From NCBI GenBank assembly GCA_937974625.1, contig CALJVJ010000093.1, forward strand, positions 1 to 39,647: a DNA stretch of 39,647 nucleotides, written 5' to 3'. Below, one piece after another: positions 1-8,584 of the stretch. Position numbers and translations under genes: made by a program. The notes beneath the pieces were generated by a model. It did no database searches and was not told where the DNA came from. It worked only from the letters and a program-made list of their open reading frames with translations. Position 1 is the first letter of the stretch. Each line of letters starts with the position of its first letter. This DNA is from an uncultured Saprospiraceae bacterium (lineage in GTDB: Bacteria > Bacteroidota > Bacteroidia > Chitinophagales > Saprospiraceae).

Positions 1-1014
1 ATGGGAATGAAATGTATGTTTTGGTATTCCGTTCCTTTTTGTGGTAAAAAATCAAAAGCCTATCAAAGATTTAAAGGGAAATTTTTGACAGAAGGTCATC
101 CTTGGGCACCAGTTTTTGACCCACGATATCCAGAGGTACGAGCATATTTAATCGAGAAATACACCAATGCTTTAAAAGAATGGAATTTAGATGGCTTTAA
201 GTTGGATTTTATCGATGATTTTAAATCGTATCCTGAGACAGTTTTGACTTTAGCAAACGGTCGAGACTACGCCTCTGTGGATGAAGGCGTGTATCGATTG
301 ATGAGTGATGTGATGATTGCATTAAAGGAAATTAAACCAGATGTCTTAATCGAATTTCGCCAAAAATATATTGGACCAGCTATGCGGAAGTTTGGGAATA
401 TGTTTCGTGCTTTTGATTGCCCAAATGATAGTGTTGGTAATAGATTGCGAACAACGGATGTAAAAATACTTTGTGGAGATACAGCGGTCCATTCAGACAT
501 GATTACCTGGCATCCTACAGAAATGTTAGAGACTGCTGCATTACAATTAACTAGTGTTCTTTTTTCTGTTCCACAGTTATCTGTTCGATTGAAAGAAACT
601 TCTGCTGAACATAAAAAAATGATAGCCTTTTATACCAAATATTGGAAAAAAAATAAGGCAATTCTGATGGACGGAGATTTTGTTCCATATAATCCGTTAG
701 CCAATTATCCAATTTTATCTGCTTCAGATGAGACAAAAATCATTTTTGGGGTTTATGAAGACATGGTAGTGGAGCTAGATAGTAATTTTGAGACGATTGA
801 TTTAATCAATGGTAAAATGAGCGAGCAAATAGCTTTTGAATTCCTAGAGGATTATGGTAAATGCAAAGTAAAAATTTACGATTGTATGGGAAATGTCGAT
901 TGGGAAGACAAAATAAAATTTGGAGAAGGACTTCATTCTTTAGAAGTGCCGGCTAATGGAATGATTCGAATAAAAAAGAAAATTAAGGCTTCAAAATTAA
1001 TAATCGTCAGTTAA
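1..1014 (+). CDS. Alpha-galactosidase-like glycoside hydrolase (GH36/melibiase clan), 5' end missing
   Basis: The reading frame is open to the window edge and ends at 1014, giving 337 residues. Family members are usually about twice as long, so this is the C-terminal half and the ATG at base 1 is probably internal. The catalytic barrel is entered at once: GMKCMFWYSVP (2-12) resembles the GMK-x-x-W strand of GH36, and WNLDGFKLDFID (61-72) carries the KxD motif, with Asp69 as the expected nucleophile. The stretch around residues 133-150 (MFRAFDCPNDSVGNR) probably carries the acid/base Asp. The last ~90 residues look like the beta-sandwich domain that closes these enzymes. No signal peptide can be judged because the N-terminus is missing. 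The expected role is hydrolysis of alpha-galactosides or related sugars; the exact substrate cannot be read from sequence. A sodium:solute symporter follows on the same strand. Confidence 0.8.
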   Translation: MGMKCMFWYSVPFCGKKSKAYQRFKGKFLTEGHPWAPVFDPRYPEVRAYLIEKYTNALKEWNLDGFKLDFIDDFKSYPETVLTLANGRDYASVDEGVYRLMSDVMIALKEIKPDVLIEFRQKYIGPAMRKFGNMFRAFDCPNDSVGNRLRTTDVKILCGDTAVHSDMITWHPTEMLETAALQLTSVLFSVPQLSVRLKETSAEHKKMIAFYTKYWKKNKAILMDGDFVPYNPLANYPILSASDETKIIFGVYEDMVVELDSNFETIDLINGKMSEQIAFEFLEDYGKCKVKIYDCMGNVDWEDKIKFGEGLHSLEVPANGMIRIKKKIKASKLIIVS

Positions 1015-1223
1015 TTAATTATATTTACGGCATCACTAGTTGATTGCTAGTTAGATACTATTTTGAGAAAATAATTTTAGTAGTTTGAACCTTTCATTTT
1101 CTTTTCAAAAGTCTTGCGGGTTTTACTTCCTAAATTAAAAGTTCAGAAAGATAACCTTTTTTCATACCATACCAATACAGATTAGACTTGTTACTACAAA
1201 AACTTCATTAAAATCAACATTTT

Positions 1224-2786
1224 ATGGAATCAGGAATTTCAACAATAGATATAGCTATCGTAATTGGTTATTTTGTACTCGTTTTAGGAATAGGATTATG
1301 GATAGCCCGAAGCACTAAAACAGGAGAAGATTTATTCCTGGGTGGACGTAGCTTTGGTTGGGGATTGATTGGACTTTCTTTATTTGCGTCGAATATTTCT
1401 AGTACCACAATTATTGGACTGTCAGGAGCTGCCTATACGACCGGGATTGTAAATTCAGTCTATGAGTGGATGTCGGGTATTCCACTGATAATAGCTGCAT
1501 TGATTTTTATTCCTTTGTATCTGAATGCTCGAATCACGACTATACCCGAATATTTGGAAGGACGTTTCGACAGACGGTCCCAATTATTCTTCTCTGGGGT
1601 GTCTATTTTCGCTACAATAATGATTGAAACAGCGGGTGCTTTATACGCTGGAACGATTGTACTCCAAGCCTTTTTTCCTAGCTTACAGATGTGGCCTACT
1701 GCTTTAGGATTAGCATTAGTTGCAGGATTTTATACTGCTTCAGGTGGTTTGAAAGCGGTTGTATATACGGATGCAATCCAAGCAGTAATCTTAATTATTG
1801 GTTGTAGTATCATGACTTGGATTTTATATGGGAAATTAGATTATGATTGGGCAAAGGTGCTTGCTACTGCACCCGAAGGTCATTTTAGTGTAGTTAGACC
1901 TTTAGACGATGAAGGATTACCTTGGCCTGGATTATTAATGGGAGTTCCATTTTTAGGATTTTGGTATTGGTCAACGAATCAATATATTATTCAAAGAGCG
2001 CTTGGGGCAAAAGGATTAGACCATGCTCGTTGGGGATTAATCTTTGCAGGTTTTTTGAAGGTCATTCCTTTATTTATTATGGTGATTCCAGGCGCAATGG
2101 CATTAGCATTATATCCCGGTATTGAGAATGGAGACGCTGTTTTTCCTTATTTAATAAAAAATGTTTTACCAGTTGGATTGACTGGATTAGTTTTAGCAGG
2201 TTTGATTTCAGCCATTTTATCAAGTGTGGATTCGGCTTTGAATTCCTCTTCAACGCTGGTGGTAATCGATTTCATCAAGCCTAATAAACCTGATTTAACA
2301 GATACAGATATTGCTAAATATGGTCGTATTACTACTGTTGTTTTGATGGTAGTTGCAGCGACTTGGGCACCACAAATAGCCCATTTTCAAGGATTATGGG
2401 ATTATTTGCAATTAATGTTTTCCATCGTTGTACCACCTATTGCTATCATTTTCTTAGTCGGGGTATTCTTTAAAAGAGGAAATGGACATGGTGCTTTTTG
2501 GACCTTGATGTTGGGTACAGCAATAAGTATTTATAATACTGTAGTCAATCCTTTAGACTTACATTACACGATGAATGTCGGAGTGATTTTAGTCATTAGT
2601 ACTATTATTTTTGTAACTGTGAGTTTGATGACACCAGCTCCTGACCCGAAAGAAATTGATATGTATGTTTATAAGTCTTCTTTATTAGGGCAAGGAATGG
2701 AAGATAAACCTTGGTATTTAGATTATCGGACACATATGGTTTTTCTAGTTGCTTTAATAGCTTATATTTTGGTGGTATTTTGGTAA
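1224..2786 (+). CDS. Sodium:solute symporter (SSS/SGLT family)
   Basis: A 520-residue integral membrane protein with about 13-14 hydrophobic segments spread over its whole length, typical of the SSS family (sodium-coupled uptake of sugars, amino acids, vitamins or similar). The N-terminus (IDIAIVIGYFVLVLGIGLW) is the usual first helix. The stretch RSFGWGLIGLSLFASNISS (about 42-60) and the signature around residue 328 (SAILSSVDSALNSSSTLVV) are family hallmarks; the latter lies in the helix that supplies sodium ligands. The C-terminal half of the family is where sugar transporters vary, so the solute is not certain. It lies 209 nt after the alpha-galactosidase-like gene on the same strand, which makes a sugar substrate plausible by context only. 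A strong bidirectional terminator lies downstream at 2932-2969. Confidence 0.92.
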   Translation: MESGISTIDIAIVIGYFVLVLGIGLWIARSTKTGEDLFLGGRSFGWGLIGLSLFASNISSTTIIGLSGAAYTTGIVNSVYEWMSGIPLIIAALIFIPLYLNARITTIPEYLEGRFDRRSQLFFSGVSIFATIMIETAGALYAGTIVLQAFFPSLQMWPTALGLALVAGFYTASGGLKAVVYTDAIQAVILIIGCSIMTWILYGKLDYDWAKVLATAPEGHFSVVRPLDDEGLPWPGLLMGVPFLGFWYWSTNQYIIQRALGAKGLDHARWGLIFAGFLKVIPLFIMVIPGAMALALYPGIENGDAVFPYLIKNVLPVGLTGLVLAGLISAILSSVDSALNSSSTLVVIDFIKPNKPDLTDTDIAKYGRITTVVLMVVAATWAPQIAHFQGLWDYLQLMFSIVVPPIAIIFLVGVFFKRGNGHGAFWTLMLGTAISIYNTVVNPLDLHYTMNVGVILVISTIIFVTVSLMTPAPDPKEIDMYVYKSSLLGQGMEDKPWYLDYRTHMVFLVALIAYILVVFW

Positions 2787-2931
2787 ACAGGATGAACGAG
2801 TGATTCTTCAAGGTAAATGTCCAGTGAAAATTTAAGCGAAAGGCGGATGGGAAGGCTAAGCCGTACCTTTTAAAGTTGTACTAGGTCAAGTCCTTTTTAG
2901 GGTATTTATTAATTTTTCTTATGATTATTAC

Positions 2932-2969
2932 TTTAAAAAGGCGATGCTCAACAGCATCGCCTTTTTAAA
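2932..2969. terminator. Bidirectional intrinsic terminator between convergent genes
   Basis: A perfect 17-bp inverted repeat (2932-2948 with 2953-2969, 4-nt loop CAAC) has a GC-rich core GGCGATGCT flanked by A-run and T-run, so it gives a hairpin plus U-tract on both strands. It ends two bases before the stop codon of the minus-strand gene and closes the symporter gene from the other side. Confidence 0.93.
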
Positions 2970-2971
2970 TT

Positions 2972-3421
2972 TTATAATTCTTCAGCATCTTCCAGAACAT
3001 AAGTTAAGGATTCGATATCTTTTTCATGCATTCTTAATATGCCTTTAAAAGTAAGCCTATCATCCACGGTATATCTCTTAAAAGCATCTGGTTTTACTTT
3101 TATTTGTAGCACCGTTTCAGGCCCAGCACCTCCACAAAAGAAACAGGTGGCATTGGGATTTCTGGATAAAACAAAAGTGATGCCCATTGGGTCCATTGGA
3201 ATCATATACCCTGTAATACTCACTTCCTTACCTTCTAATGCTTTTAAAGACTGTCCAAATGTAGCATGATTATAGCTTAACTTTACATCTTCCATTTGTT
3301 TTTCCTCAAAACTAACATCCGCTAAATTAATCCAATCGATTCGAGTTTGTGCATTTATTTGGCTACCACCTAAAATAGTAAGTACAAATAATAGTAGAAA
3401 AAATTTATTAGTTTTTATCAT
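2972..3421 (-). CDS. Small exported protein, DUF3299-like
   Basis: A 149-residue protein with a clear signal peptide (hydrophobic FFLLLFVLTILGG, cleavage probably after QINAQ near residue 25). The mature part begins with an acidic, polar stretch, then a beta-rich region with GKEVSITGYMIPMDPMG (64-80) and a Cys-x-x-Cys pair (C93, C96; ATCFFCGGAGPET). The 'G-x-M-(I/V)-P-x-D' strand followed by a cysteine-containing loop and a compact C-terminal beta region resembles DUF3299, a periplasmic family of unknown function with an OB-like fold; I rely on pattern memory for this. The cysteine pair could bind a metal or form a disulphide. It is monocistronic between terminator 2932-2969 and the divergent CPBP gene. 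Confidence 0.7.
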   Translation of the reverse strand: MIKTNKFFLLLFVLTILGGSQINAQTRIDWINLADVSFEEKQMEDVKLSYNHATFGQSLKALEGKEVSITGYMIPMDPMGITFVLSRNPNATCFFCGGAGPETVLQIKVKPDAFKRYTVDDRLTFKGILRMHEKDIESLTYVLEDAEEL

Positions 3422-3441
3422 GCGAGCTTCTATTTTTTAAC

Positions 3442-3449
3442 CAAAACTA
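3442..3449 (-). promoter_or_regulatory. Candidate -7 box for the DUF3299-like gene
   Basis: Read on the minus strand this is TAGTTTTG, a full match to the Bacteroidota -7 consensus TAnnTTTG, about 20 nt before the start codon at 3421. I find no good -33 TTG at the right distance, so confidence is limited. Confidence 0.35.
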
Positions 3450-3510
3450 CATCAGAAAAATTTAAGATGATTGGTTTGAAAAGACTTTAAGTTTTTATTA
3501 ATAGAGTTAT

Positions 3511-3518
3511 TACCTTTA
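3511..3518 (+). promoter_or_regulatory. Candidate -7 box immediately before the CPBP protease start
   Basis: TACCTTTA matches 7 of 8 positions of TAnnTTTG and ends four bases before the ATG at 3523. If used, transcription would start at or next to the start codon. The same spacing occurs at the BlaI-like gene and hemE. The -33 element is weak (TTA). Confidence 0.3.
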
Positions 3519-3522
3519 CAAA

Positions 3523-4275
3523 ATGAACGAAATTGAATTGGGTATATTTGACCATGTTTTACTCTTTATATTAGGGGTATTGCTTCCACTTTTTGCGGTT
3601 TTCCAATCTCAACCTGAGCTGAAAGAAATTTCTTTTGATACGCAAATGAAAAAACAAATTTATTATGGAAATGGCATTTTTCAATGGGTTTGTGTTGTAC
3701 TGATTACCCTATTATGGTGGGGAAGTAGTCGCCCATTTGCAGATTTAGGTTTTCAAATTGGGAATTGGTCTAATCTTACTTTGGCTTTGGTTGGTATTTT
3801 TATAGCCTTATATCTATTCGATGTGTGGTGGGAAATAAGAAATCCAGAGAAAATAGCAGAAACAAAAGCCACTTGGCTAAAAGAAATTCCTATATTGCCA
3901 GCGACTTTTGAAGAATTTCGACATTTTTTATTTGTCGCATTTACTGCAGGCGTTTGTGAAGAAATTATCTTTAGAGGATTTTTTATTCAATATTTTTTAT
4001 CCATTAATGAAAATAATGACCTAGGAAATTGGCTTTCTATTATTATCCCTGCCTGTATGTTTGCCTTTGGTCATTTATACCAAGGAAATAAAGCAGTTTT
4101 AAAAATTTCGGTTATGGCGGTTATTTTTGGTTGGATATTTTTATTGACAAAATCAATATTATTGTTAATGTTCCTCCATTTTTTAGTAGATGTAATTGGT
4201 GGATTTTTAGCCTATAGAATTTTAAGAACGGATGAATCAAAATCTATAAATACTTCAGAAAATGAAATTATTTAA
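3523..4275 (+). CDS. CPBP-family intramembrane metalloprotease (CAAX/Abi type)
   Basis: A 250-residue polytopic membrane protein with about six to eight hydrophobic segments. The three motifs of the CPBP (Rce1-like, formerly Abi) family are all present: EEIIFR (146-151), the FAFGH motif with its histidine some 35 residues later, and HFLVD near residue 220. These supply the glutamate and histidine ligands of a glutamate/metal-type intramembrane protease. In bacteria such proteins process or protect membrane peptides and, in some cases, lipoproteins; the substrate here is unknown. The last 14 bases overlap the first codons of the exported M20 gene, which implies transcriptional and possibly translational coupling. 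Confidence 0.88.
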   Translation: MNEIELGIFDHVLLFILGVLLPLFAVFQSQPELKEISFDTQMKKQIYYGNGIFQWVCVVLITLLWWGSSRPFADLGFQIGNWSNLTLALVGIFIALYLFDVWWEIRNPEKIAETKATWLKEIPILPATFEEFRHFLFVAFTAGVCEEIIFRGFFIQYFLSINENNDLGNWLSIIIPACMFAFGHLYQGNKAVLKISVMAVIFGWIFLLTKSILLLMFLHFLVDVIGGFLAYRILRTDESKSINTSENEII

Positions 4276-5734
4276 CATGAGACAATCATTTTTTAGCTTA
4301 TTATTAGGTAGTCTTTTTTTTAGTAGCTGTGCAGTAAAAGCACAGACTCCAATATCAGGTTTGGATAATGAGAAAAAGGCAATTATTAGTAGTTTGGAAC
4401 AAAAGAAACAAACTTACACAGAGATAGCTCAAAATATATGGAATTGGGCGGAACTTGGATATCAGGAAGAAAAAAGTGCAAGTTTGTTACAAGAAACGCT
4501 AAAATCAGCGGGTTTTAAAATAGAGACTGGGGTTGCTGAAATTCCTACTGCATTTGTAGCAAGTTACGGTAGTGGTCAACCTGTAATTGGCATTTTAGGG
4601 GAATACGATGCTTTACCCGGTATATCGCAAGCTGCGGTGCCTGAACAAAAGGCGATTGAAGCAGGTGGAGCAGGACATGCTTGTGGTCATCATTTATTTG
4701 GAACAGCTTCTGCTGCTGCGGCCATTGCGGTTAAAGAATGGTTAATAAAGAGTGGGCAATCTGGGACCGTTCGATTTTACGGAACACCTGCAGAAGAAGG
4801 TGGAGCTGGTAAAGTATATATGGTGAGAGCTGGCTTGTTTGATGATGTAGATGCCGTTTTACACTGGCATCCAAGTAGCGGAAATGGTGCGAATGCAAGT
4901 TCCTCTTTGGCTAATAAATCCGCGAAATTTAGATTTCATGGACAGGCAGCACATGCGGCTGGTGCACCAGAAAGAGGACGTTCTGCATTGGATGGAGTAG
5001 AGGCTTTAAACCATATGGTTAACTTAATGAGAGAACATGTTCCTGCTGATTCTCGGATACATTATGTAATTACTAAAGGGGGAGAAGCTCCCAATGTTGT
5101 TCCAGCGTTTGCGGAGGTTTTTTATTATACTAGGCATCCAGAAATGCAACAGGTAAGAGAAATTTTCGAAAGAGTTGTAAAAGCAGCAGAAGGTGCAGCA
5201 TTAGGTACAGGTACTCGGATGGAATATGAGGTCATACATGGAATTTATAACGTATTGCCAAACGAAACATTATCTAGAATAATGCATAAAAATTTAGAAT
5301 TGGTAGGAGGGGTAAATTACAGCCCAGAAGAGATGGATTTTGCAAAACAAATTATGGCTAGTTATGATACCAAAGCAACCTTAGAAAGTGCCAAGCTAAT
5401 TCAACCATTTCAAATTTTTAGAAAGGGCAGAGGTGGGTCCACTGATGTAGGCGATGTTAGCTGGGCGGTTCCTACTGCAGGAATGAGGGCTGCTACATGG
5501 GTTCCAGGTACAGGGGCACATAGTTGGCAAGCAGTTGCTGCAGGAGGAATGAGTATTGGAAAAAAGGGAATGATGGTAGCAGCAAAAACGATAGCTTTAA
5601 CTGCAATTGATATTTACAAAAAACCTAGTGTAACGGAAAAAGCCAAGAAAGAATTGAACAGTAGCCGAGGGGATGATTTTGTCTACAAATCTTTATTGGG
5701 AGATAGAAAACCACCTTTGGATTATAGGAAGTGA
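4262..5734 (+). CDS. Exported M20-family amidohydrolase, AbgB-like
   Basis: A 490-residue zinc amidohydrolase similar in length and motifs to AbgB (p-aminobenzoyl-glutamate hydrolase subunit B). Metal-site motifs are visible in order: GEYDALPG (D116), GHACGHH (H139), a glutamate pair in PAEEGGAGK, HWHPSS, and a late histidine in GTGAHSW. The central insert is the M20 dimerisation domain. Unlike cytoplasmic AbgB it starts with a signal sequence; FFSSC suggests a lipoprotein and KAQ a conventional cleavage site, and I cannot decide between them. The annotated ATG overlaps the CPBP gene by 14 nt; a second ATG at 4277, one base after the CPBP stop, gives a cleaner signal peptide (MRQSFFSLLLG) and is a reasonable alternative. 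The likely role is cleaving amide-linked acyl, folate-breakdown or peptide compounds outside the cytoplasm. Confidence 0.88.
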   Translation: MKLFNMRQSFFSLLLGSLFFSSCAVKAQTPISGLDNEKKAIISSLEQKKQTYTEIAQNIWNWAELGYQEEKSASLLQETLKSAGFKIETGVAEIPTAFVASYGSGQPVIGILGEYDALPGISQAAVPEQKAIEAGGAGHACGHHLFGTASAAAAIAVKEWLIKSGQSGTVRFYGTPAEEGGAGKVYMVRAGLFDDVDAVLHWHPSSGNGANASSSLANKSAKFRFHGQAAHAAGAPERGRSALDGVEALNHMVNLMREHVPADSRIHYVITKGGEAPNVVPAFAEVFYYTRHPEMQQVREIFERVVKAAEGAALGTGTRMEYEVIHGIYNVLPNETLSRIMHKNLELVGGVNYSPEEMDFAKQIMASYDTKATLESAKLIQPFQIFRKGRGGSTDVGDVSWAVPTAGMRAATWVPGTGAHSWQAVAAGGMSIGKKGMMVAAKTIALTAIDIYKKPSVTEKAKKELNSSRGDDFVYKSLLGDRKPPLDYRK

Positions 5735-5811
5735 TAAAGGTATAAAGGCAGATGGCAATAGGTTTTAGTCTCTTTTGTTCCTTCCGCCTTTCAGACTTCA
5801 AATAAGGGCAT

Positions 5812-5837
5812 AAAAAAAGCAGGTCATTTAACCTGCT
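5812..5837 (-). terminator. Intrinsic terminator of the small exported orphan gene
   Basis: On the minus strand a 7-bp stem (AGCAGGT/ACCTGCT, 6-nt loop) is followed by a run of seven T. It lies about 35 nt past the stop of the 76-residue ORF on that strand, and it supports that ORF being transcribed. On the plus strand no T-run follows, so it is directional. Confidence 0.8.
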
Positions 5838-5871
5838 CCCAATGTTTTACTCGAAAGTGTTGTTTGTTGAA

Positions 5872-6102
5872 TTAGTTCTGGGTCATTTGCTTAGTGAGAT
5901 TCTGGTAACCATTTTTCGTCTCATAGCTAGTTACAGAACCATAGATTGCATGAGCAGAAATGACGACTGCTTCTTGCTGTATTAATTCTTTTTGTTGATG
6001 GCTTGAAAGTTGCTGCTGGTTAGCAGTTTCTGTCTGGAAAGATAGGAAGAAGATGAATCCGAAAAGGAAAGTACATCCAATCTTGAGGAAGAAAGTATTC
6101 AT
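5872..6102 (-). CDS. Small exported protein of unknown function
   Basis: A 76-residue ORF with a convincing signal-peptide-like N-terminus (short basic start, hydrophobic 8-23) followed by a Gln-rich polar segment (NQQQLSSHQQKELIQQ) and a C-terminal stretch with Tyr, Asn and Gln. I recognise no family. It is more than a chance ORF because it has a directional intrinsic terminator at 5812-5837, a plausible export signal, and a 417-nt gene-free region upstream. The mature product would be about 50 residues with no cysteines. It could be a secreted or periplasmic small protein, or an inner-membrane micro-protein if the hydrophobic stretch is not cleaved. Confidence 0.55.
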   Translation of the reverse strand: MNTFFLKIGCTFLFGFIFFLSFQTETANQQQLSSHQQKELIQQEAVVISAHAIYGSVTSYETKNGYQNLTKQMTQN

Positions 6103-6519
6103 GCCAAAAAGTTTAAAATAGGTTTTTAATTTTGCTAATTGTCTTAACTGATTAAATATATAAAATAATTATATTTGTTCTGTAGAATGCTCTTTTGTTG
6201 AAATATTATTTTATATATATCTTTTATAGTGCTAATATAAAAACAATATTTGTTTTTCATATAGATTTTTATTTTTATTTATAGATTTTTTGCGAAAAAG
6301 CCTAAAATTTCTTGTTTTGTCGGATATTTTACTTGGTTTTTCGTAAAAAAATGAATTTTTATTTAAAAATATTAATCTTTACAATATTGAAAGTTTATAG
6401 TATTCTGTATCTTTTTGAAGGTAATAGGATGCTATCCTCTAGAATTTGGTAAATGCCAAATTAATCGAATCAAATTACTAACTCATTATTTCAGTCACAA
6501 AAAATAGAAAATAATCAGT
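6103..6519. other. AT-rich gene-free region between divergent genes
   Basis: This 417-nt region separates the small exported gene (minus) from the LytTR regulator (plus). It is very AT-rich, with many T and A runs. Apart from the candidate LytTR-gene promoter at 6387-6415 I see no ORF, RNA gene or strong hairpin. Confidence 0.6.
6387..6415 (+). promoter_or_regulatory. Candidate promoter of the LytTR response regulator
   Basis: TTG at 6387-6389 and TATCTTTT at 6408-6415 (7 of 8 matches to TAnnTTTG) are separated by 18 nt, within the range reported for Bacteroidota. It would leave a leader of about 100 nt before the start at 6520. Confidence 0.35.
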
Positions 6520-7245
6520 ATGATAAATGTAATCATTGTTGATGATGAACCTTTAGCGCAAGATGTTTTAGAAACGCATATTCAAAGGGTACCAGAATTA
6601 AATCTGGTGCAAAAATGTAGTAATGCATTAGAAGCAAATGATGCGCTTCGTAATAACAAAATTGACTTAATGTTTTTGGATATTCAAATGCCTCAATTAA
6701 CGGGTATTGATTTTTTAAGAACCTTATCTAATCCACCTCTTGTTATTTTCACAACCGCCTATCCTAATTACGCTGTTGAAGGTTTTGAATTAAATGCTTT
6801 AGATTATTTATTAAAGCCGATTTCCCTAGAGCGTTTTATTAAGGCTACTAATAAAGCTATTGACCAGATTCAACTGAAAAGTAGTAACGTAGTCGCCGAG
6901 ACACCAAAAGATGGTAGTGATTTCTTTTTTGTTAAAGCTGATAAAAAGTTGATTAAGGTCAATTACGAGGACATCATATACATAGAAGGCTTAAAAGATT
7001 ATGTAATTATAAGAATGCAAAATAGCAGAGTGATTACTTTACAAACTATGAAAAGTTTAGAGGGAAAGCTTCCATCTGGTCAATTCAAGCGGATTCACCG
7101 TTCTTATATTGTAGGCGTAGGAAAGATTAATGCAATTGTTGGGAACATGGTAGAAATTACCGAAAAGGGGCAACCTAAGCATTTGCCTATCGGAAAAAAT
7201 TATCGAGAAGAATTATTAAATATTATTAATAAGAATAAACTATAG
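6520..7245 (+). CDS. LytTR-family response regulator (AlgR/LytR type)
   Basis: A 241-residue two-domain regulator. The receiver domain (1-115) has the acidic pair D8/D9, phospho-acceptor D54 (LMFLDIQMP), T79 and K99 (LLKPI), so all phosphorylation residues are present. A linker (about 116-135) leads to a LytTR DNA-binding domain (about 136-236) with the typical FFFVKADKKLIKVNYEDIIYIEG start and RIHRSYIV strand. Such proteins usually pair with a LytS/YehU-like (His_kinase) sensor encoded next door; none is present within the window, so this is an orphan here. It is a single-gene unit, closed by the hairpin at 7277-7312. Confidence 0.93.
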   Translation: MINVIIVDDEPLAQDVLETHIQRVPELNLVQKCSNALEANDALRNNKIDLMFLDIQMPQLTGIDFLRTLSNPPLVIFTTAYPNYAVEGFELNALDYLLKPISLERFIKATNKAIDQIQLKSSNVVAETPKDGSDFFFVKADKKLIKVNYEDIIYIEGLKDYVIIRMQNSRVITLQTMKSLEGKLPSGQFKRIHRSYIVGVGKINAIVGNMVEITEKGQPKHLPIGKNYREELLNIINKNKL

Positions 7246-7276
7246 ATAAATCGTATTATTTTTAATGATATTGGGT

Positions 7277-7312
7277 AGACCTTCTAGAACTTTACGTTCT
7301 GGAAGGTCTTTT
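7277..7312 (+). terminator. Intrinsic terminator after the response regulator
   Basis: A 14-bp stem (7277-7290 with 7296-7309, one G-T wobble, 5-nt loop TTTAC) is followed by a short T-run. It sits 31 nt after the stop codon of the LytTR gene. Confidence 0.85.
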
Positions 7313-7414
7313 ACTTTGACGCTGCTTAAGGAAATATTCCTACTAAGCCCTTTTCTTTCCATCTTTTCATTTCTTTCCCTCAAACTTCCGTAATTTTGCC
7401 CTTCAAAATTAAAG

Positions 7415-8581
7415 ATGGCTCTATTTAATAAAATAAAAAAGAAGGCGGCTCAAATTGCTGGATGGAATAAATTGAAAAATACAATTCAACCCAACCATAA
7501 CTTTGGAGATAACCCGATTCCTATTGCTCCTGACTATAATGATTTAAGCAATTGGTTTGCCCATCCAAAAATCGACTCCAAAGTTCATTATACACCAATA
7601 GGTGTTAAATCTAATGACGCTTGGAAGGCAGGTGAGGTCGATGTCTTTTTTATCGCCCCGACCCTAAATTTTAGTAAATTAGGTTGGAATGCTCCAATCA
7701 ATCATATAAGTTCTACCGAATTGATTCAGGAAATGATTATGAGTGGGCAAGCTTCTGTTTTTAATAGTTGCTGTCGTGTTTTTTCACCGAAATATCGTCA
7801 AGCTACTTTCTTTTCTTTCCTTGGAAGTGGAAATAATGGTAGAAGTGCATTAGAATTAGCTTATGAGGATTGTTTAACTGCTTTTGATAATTACCTTACG
7901 AATCATAATAATGGCAAACCGTTCTATTTAGCAGGACACAGCCAAGGTGCATTGCATATCATGCGACTATTGGATGATAGAATTGAAGGTACAGAATTGG
8001 CTAAACGAATGGTTGCAGCGTATCCCATTGGGTTTTGGTTTCCACAAGATAAATTTGGTGAAACTTTAAAAACTATTTCTCCTGCTGAATCTGCTACAGA
8101 TACTAACTGTGTAGTGGCCTATGATACCTATTTAAATACAGGTGGCCCGATTAAACTATTAGACCGAGCTGAAATAGTTTATGGTGGTACTAATCCAATA
8201 AAATGGGTAAAAAGGAACAAAAAAACACCGCTAGGTGTTAACCCTCTGAATTGGAAAAGAACCGATGAATTAGTTGCATCGTCAGCCCATAAAGGCGCAG
8301 TTCATCTTCAATTAGAAAGCAGTGGGAAAGCTAATTGGGAAGGATTTTTGTCAGAAGAAAAGATTGGGCTCAATTGTACAGGTTTGTCCAAACCCTATTT
8401 GGAAGAGTGTTCCGCTCAAGTTCGTTCTGATGGATTTTTATATGTGTCCAATCCTAAAAACTGGGCTTTTAAAAATATGATAATGCCCGGAGGAAATCTG
8501 CATATGTCTGATTATTCCTTATTTTATATGAACTTAAGAGAGAACATACAGCAACGATGGCTTGCTTATCAAAAAAAATAA
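7415..8581 (+). CDS. DUF3089 alpha/beta-hydrolase-like protein
   Basis: A 388-residue protein matching the DUF3089 family, which has an alpha/beta-hydrolase fold. Early motif VDVFFIAPTLNF is typical of the family. The nucleophile elbow AGHSQG places Ser176 as the catalytic serine. The C-terminal region has a candidate histidine in NLHMSDYSLFY. There is no signal peptide; the N-terminus is basic (ALFNKIKKKAAQIAG), so a cytoplasmic or membrane-peripheral location is likely. The substrate is unknown; esterase or lipase chemistry is inferred from the fold. It is followed after 3 nt by an M20 amidohydrolase, so the two are almost certainly co-transcribed. A TAATTTTG box at 7391-7398, 16 nt upstream, could be its -7 element. 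Confidence 0.82.
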   Translation: MALFNKIKKKAAQIAGWNKLKNTIQPNHNFGDNPIPIAPDYNDLSNWFAHPKIDSKVHYTPIGVKSNDAWKAGEVDVFFIAPTLNFSKLGWNAPINHISSTELIQEMIMSGQASVFNSCCRVFSPKYRQATFFSFLGSGNNGRSALELAYEDCLTAFDNYLTNHNNGKPFYLAGHSQGALHIMRLLDDRIEGTELAKRMVAAYPIGFWFPQDKFGETLKTISPAESATDTNCVVAYDTYLNTGGPIKLLDRAEIVYGGTNPIKWVKRNKKTPLGVNPLNWKRTDELVASSAHKGAVHLQLESSGKANWEGFLSEEKIGLNCTGLSKPYLEECSAQVRSDGFLYVSNPKNWAFKNMIMPGGNLHMSDYSLFYMNLRENIQQRWLAYQKK

Positions 8582-8584
8582 CGA

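Noticed and set aside
1-1014. Complete gene starting at base 1
   Set aside because: The ORF begins mid-barrel relative to the alpha-galactosidase family, and the family's N-terminal domain is absent, so it is a truncated view of a longer gene.
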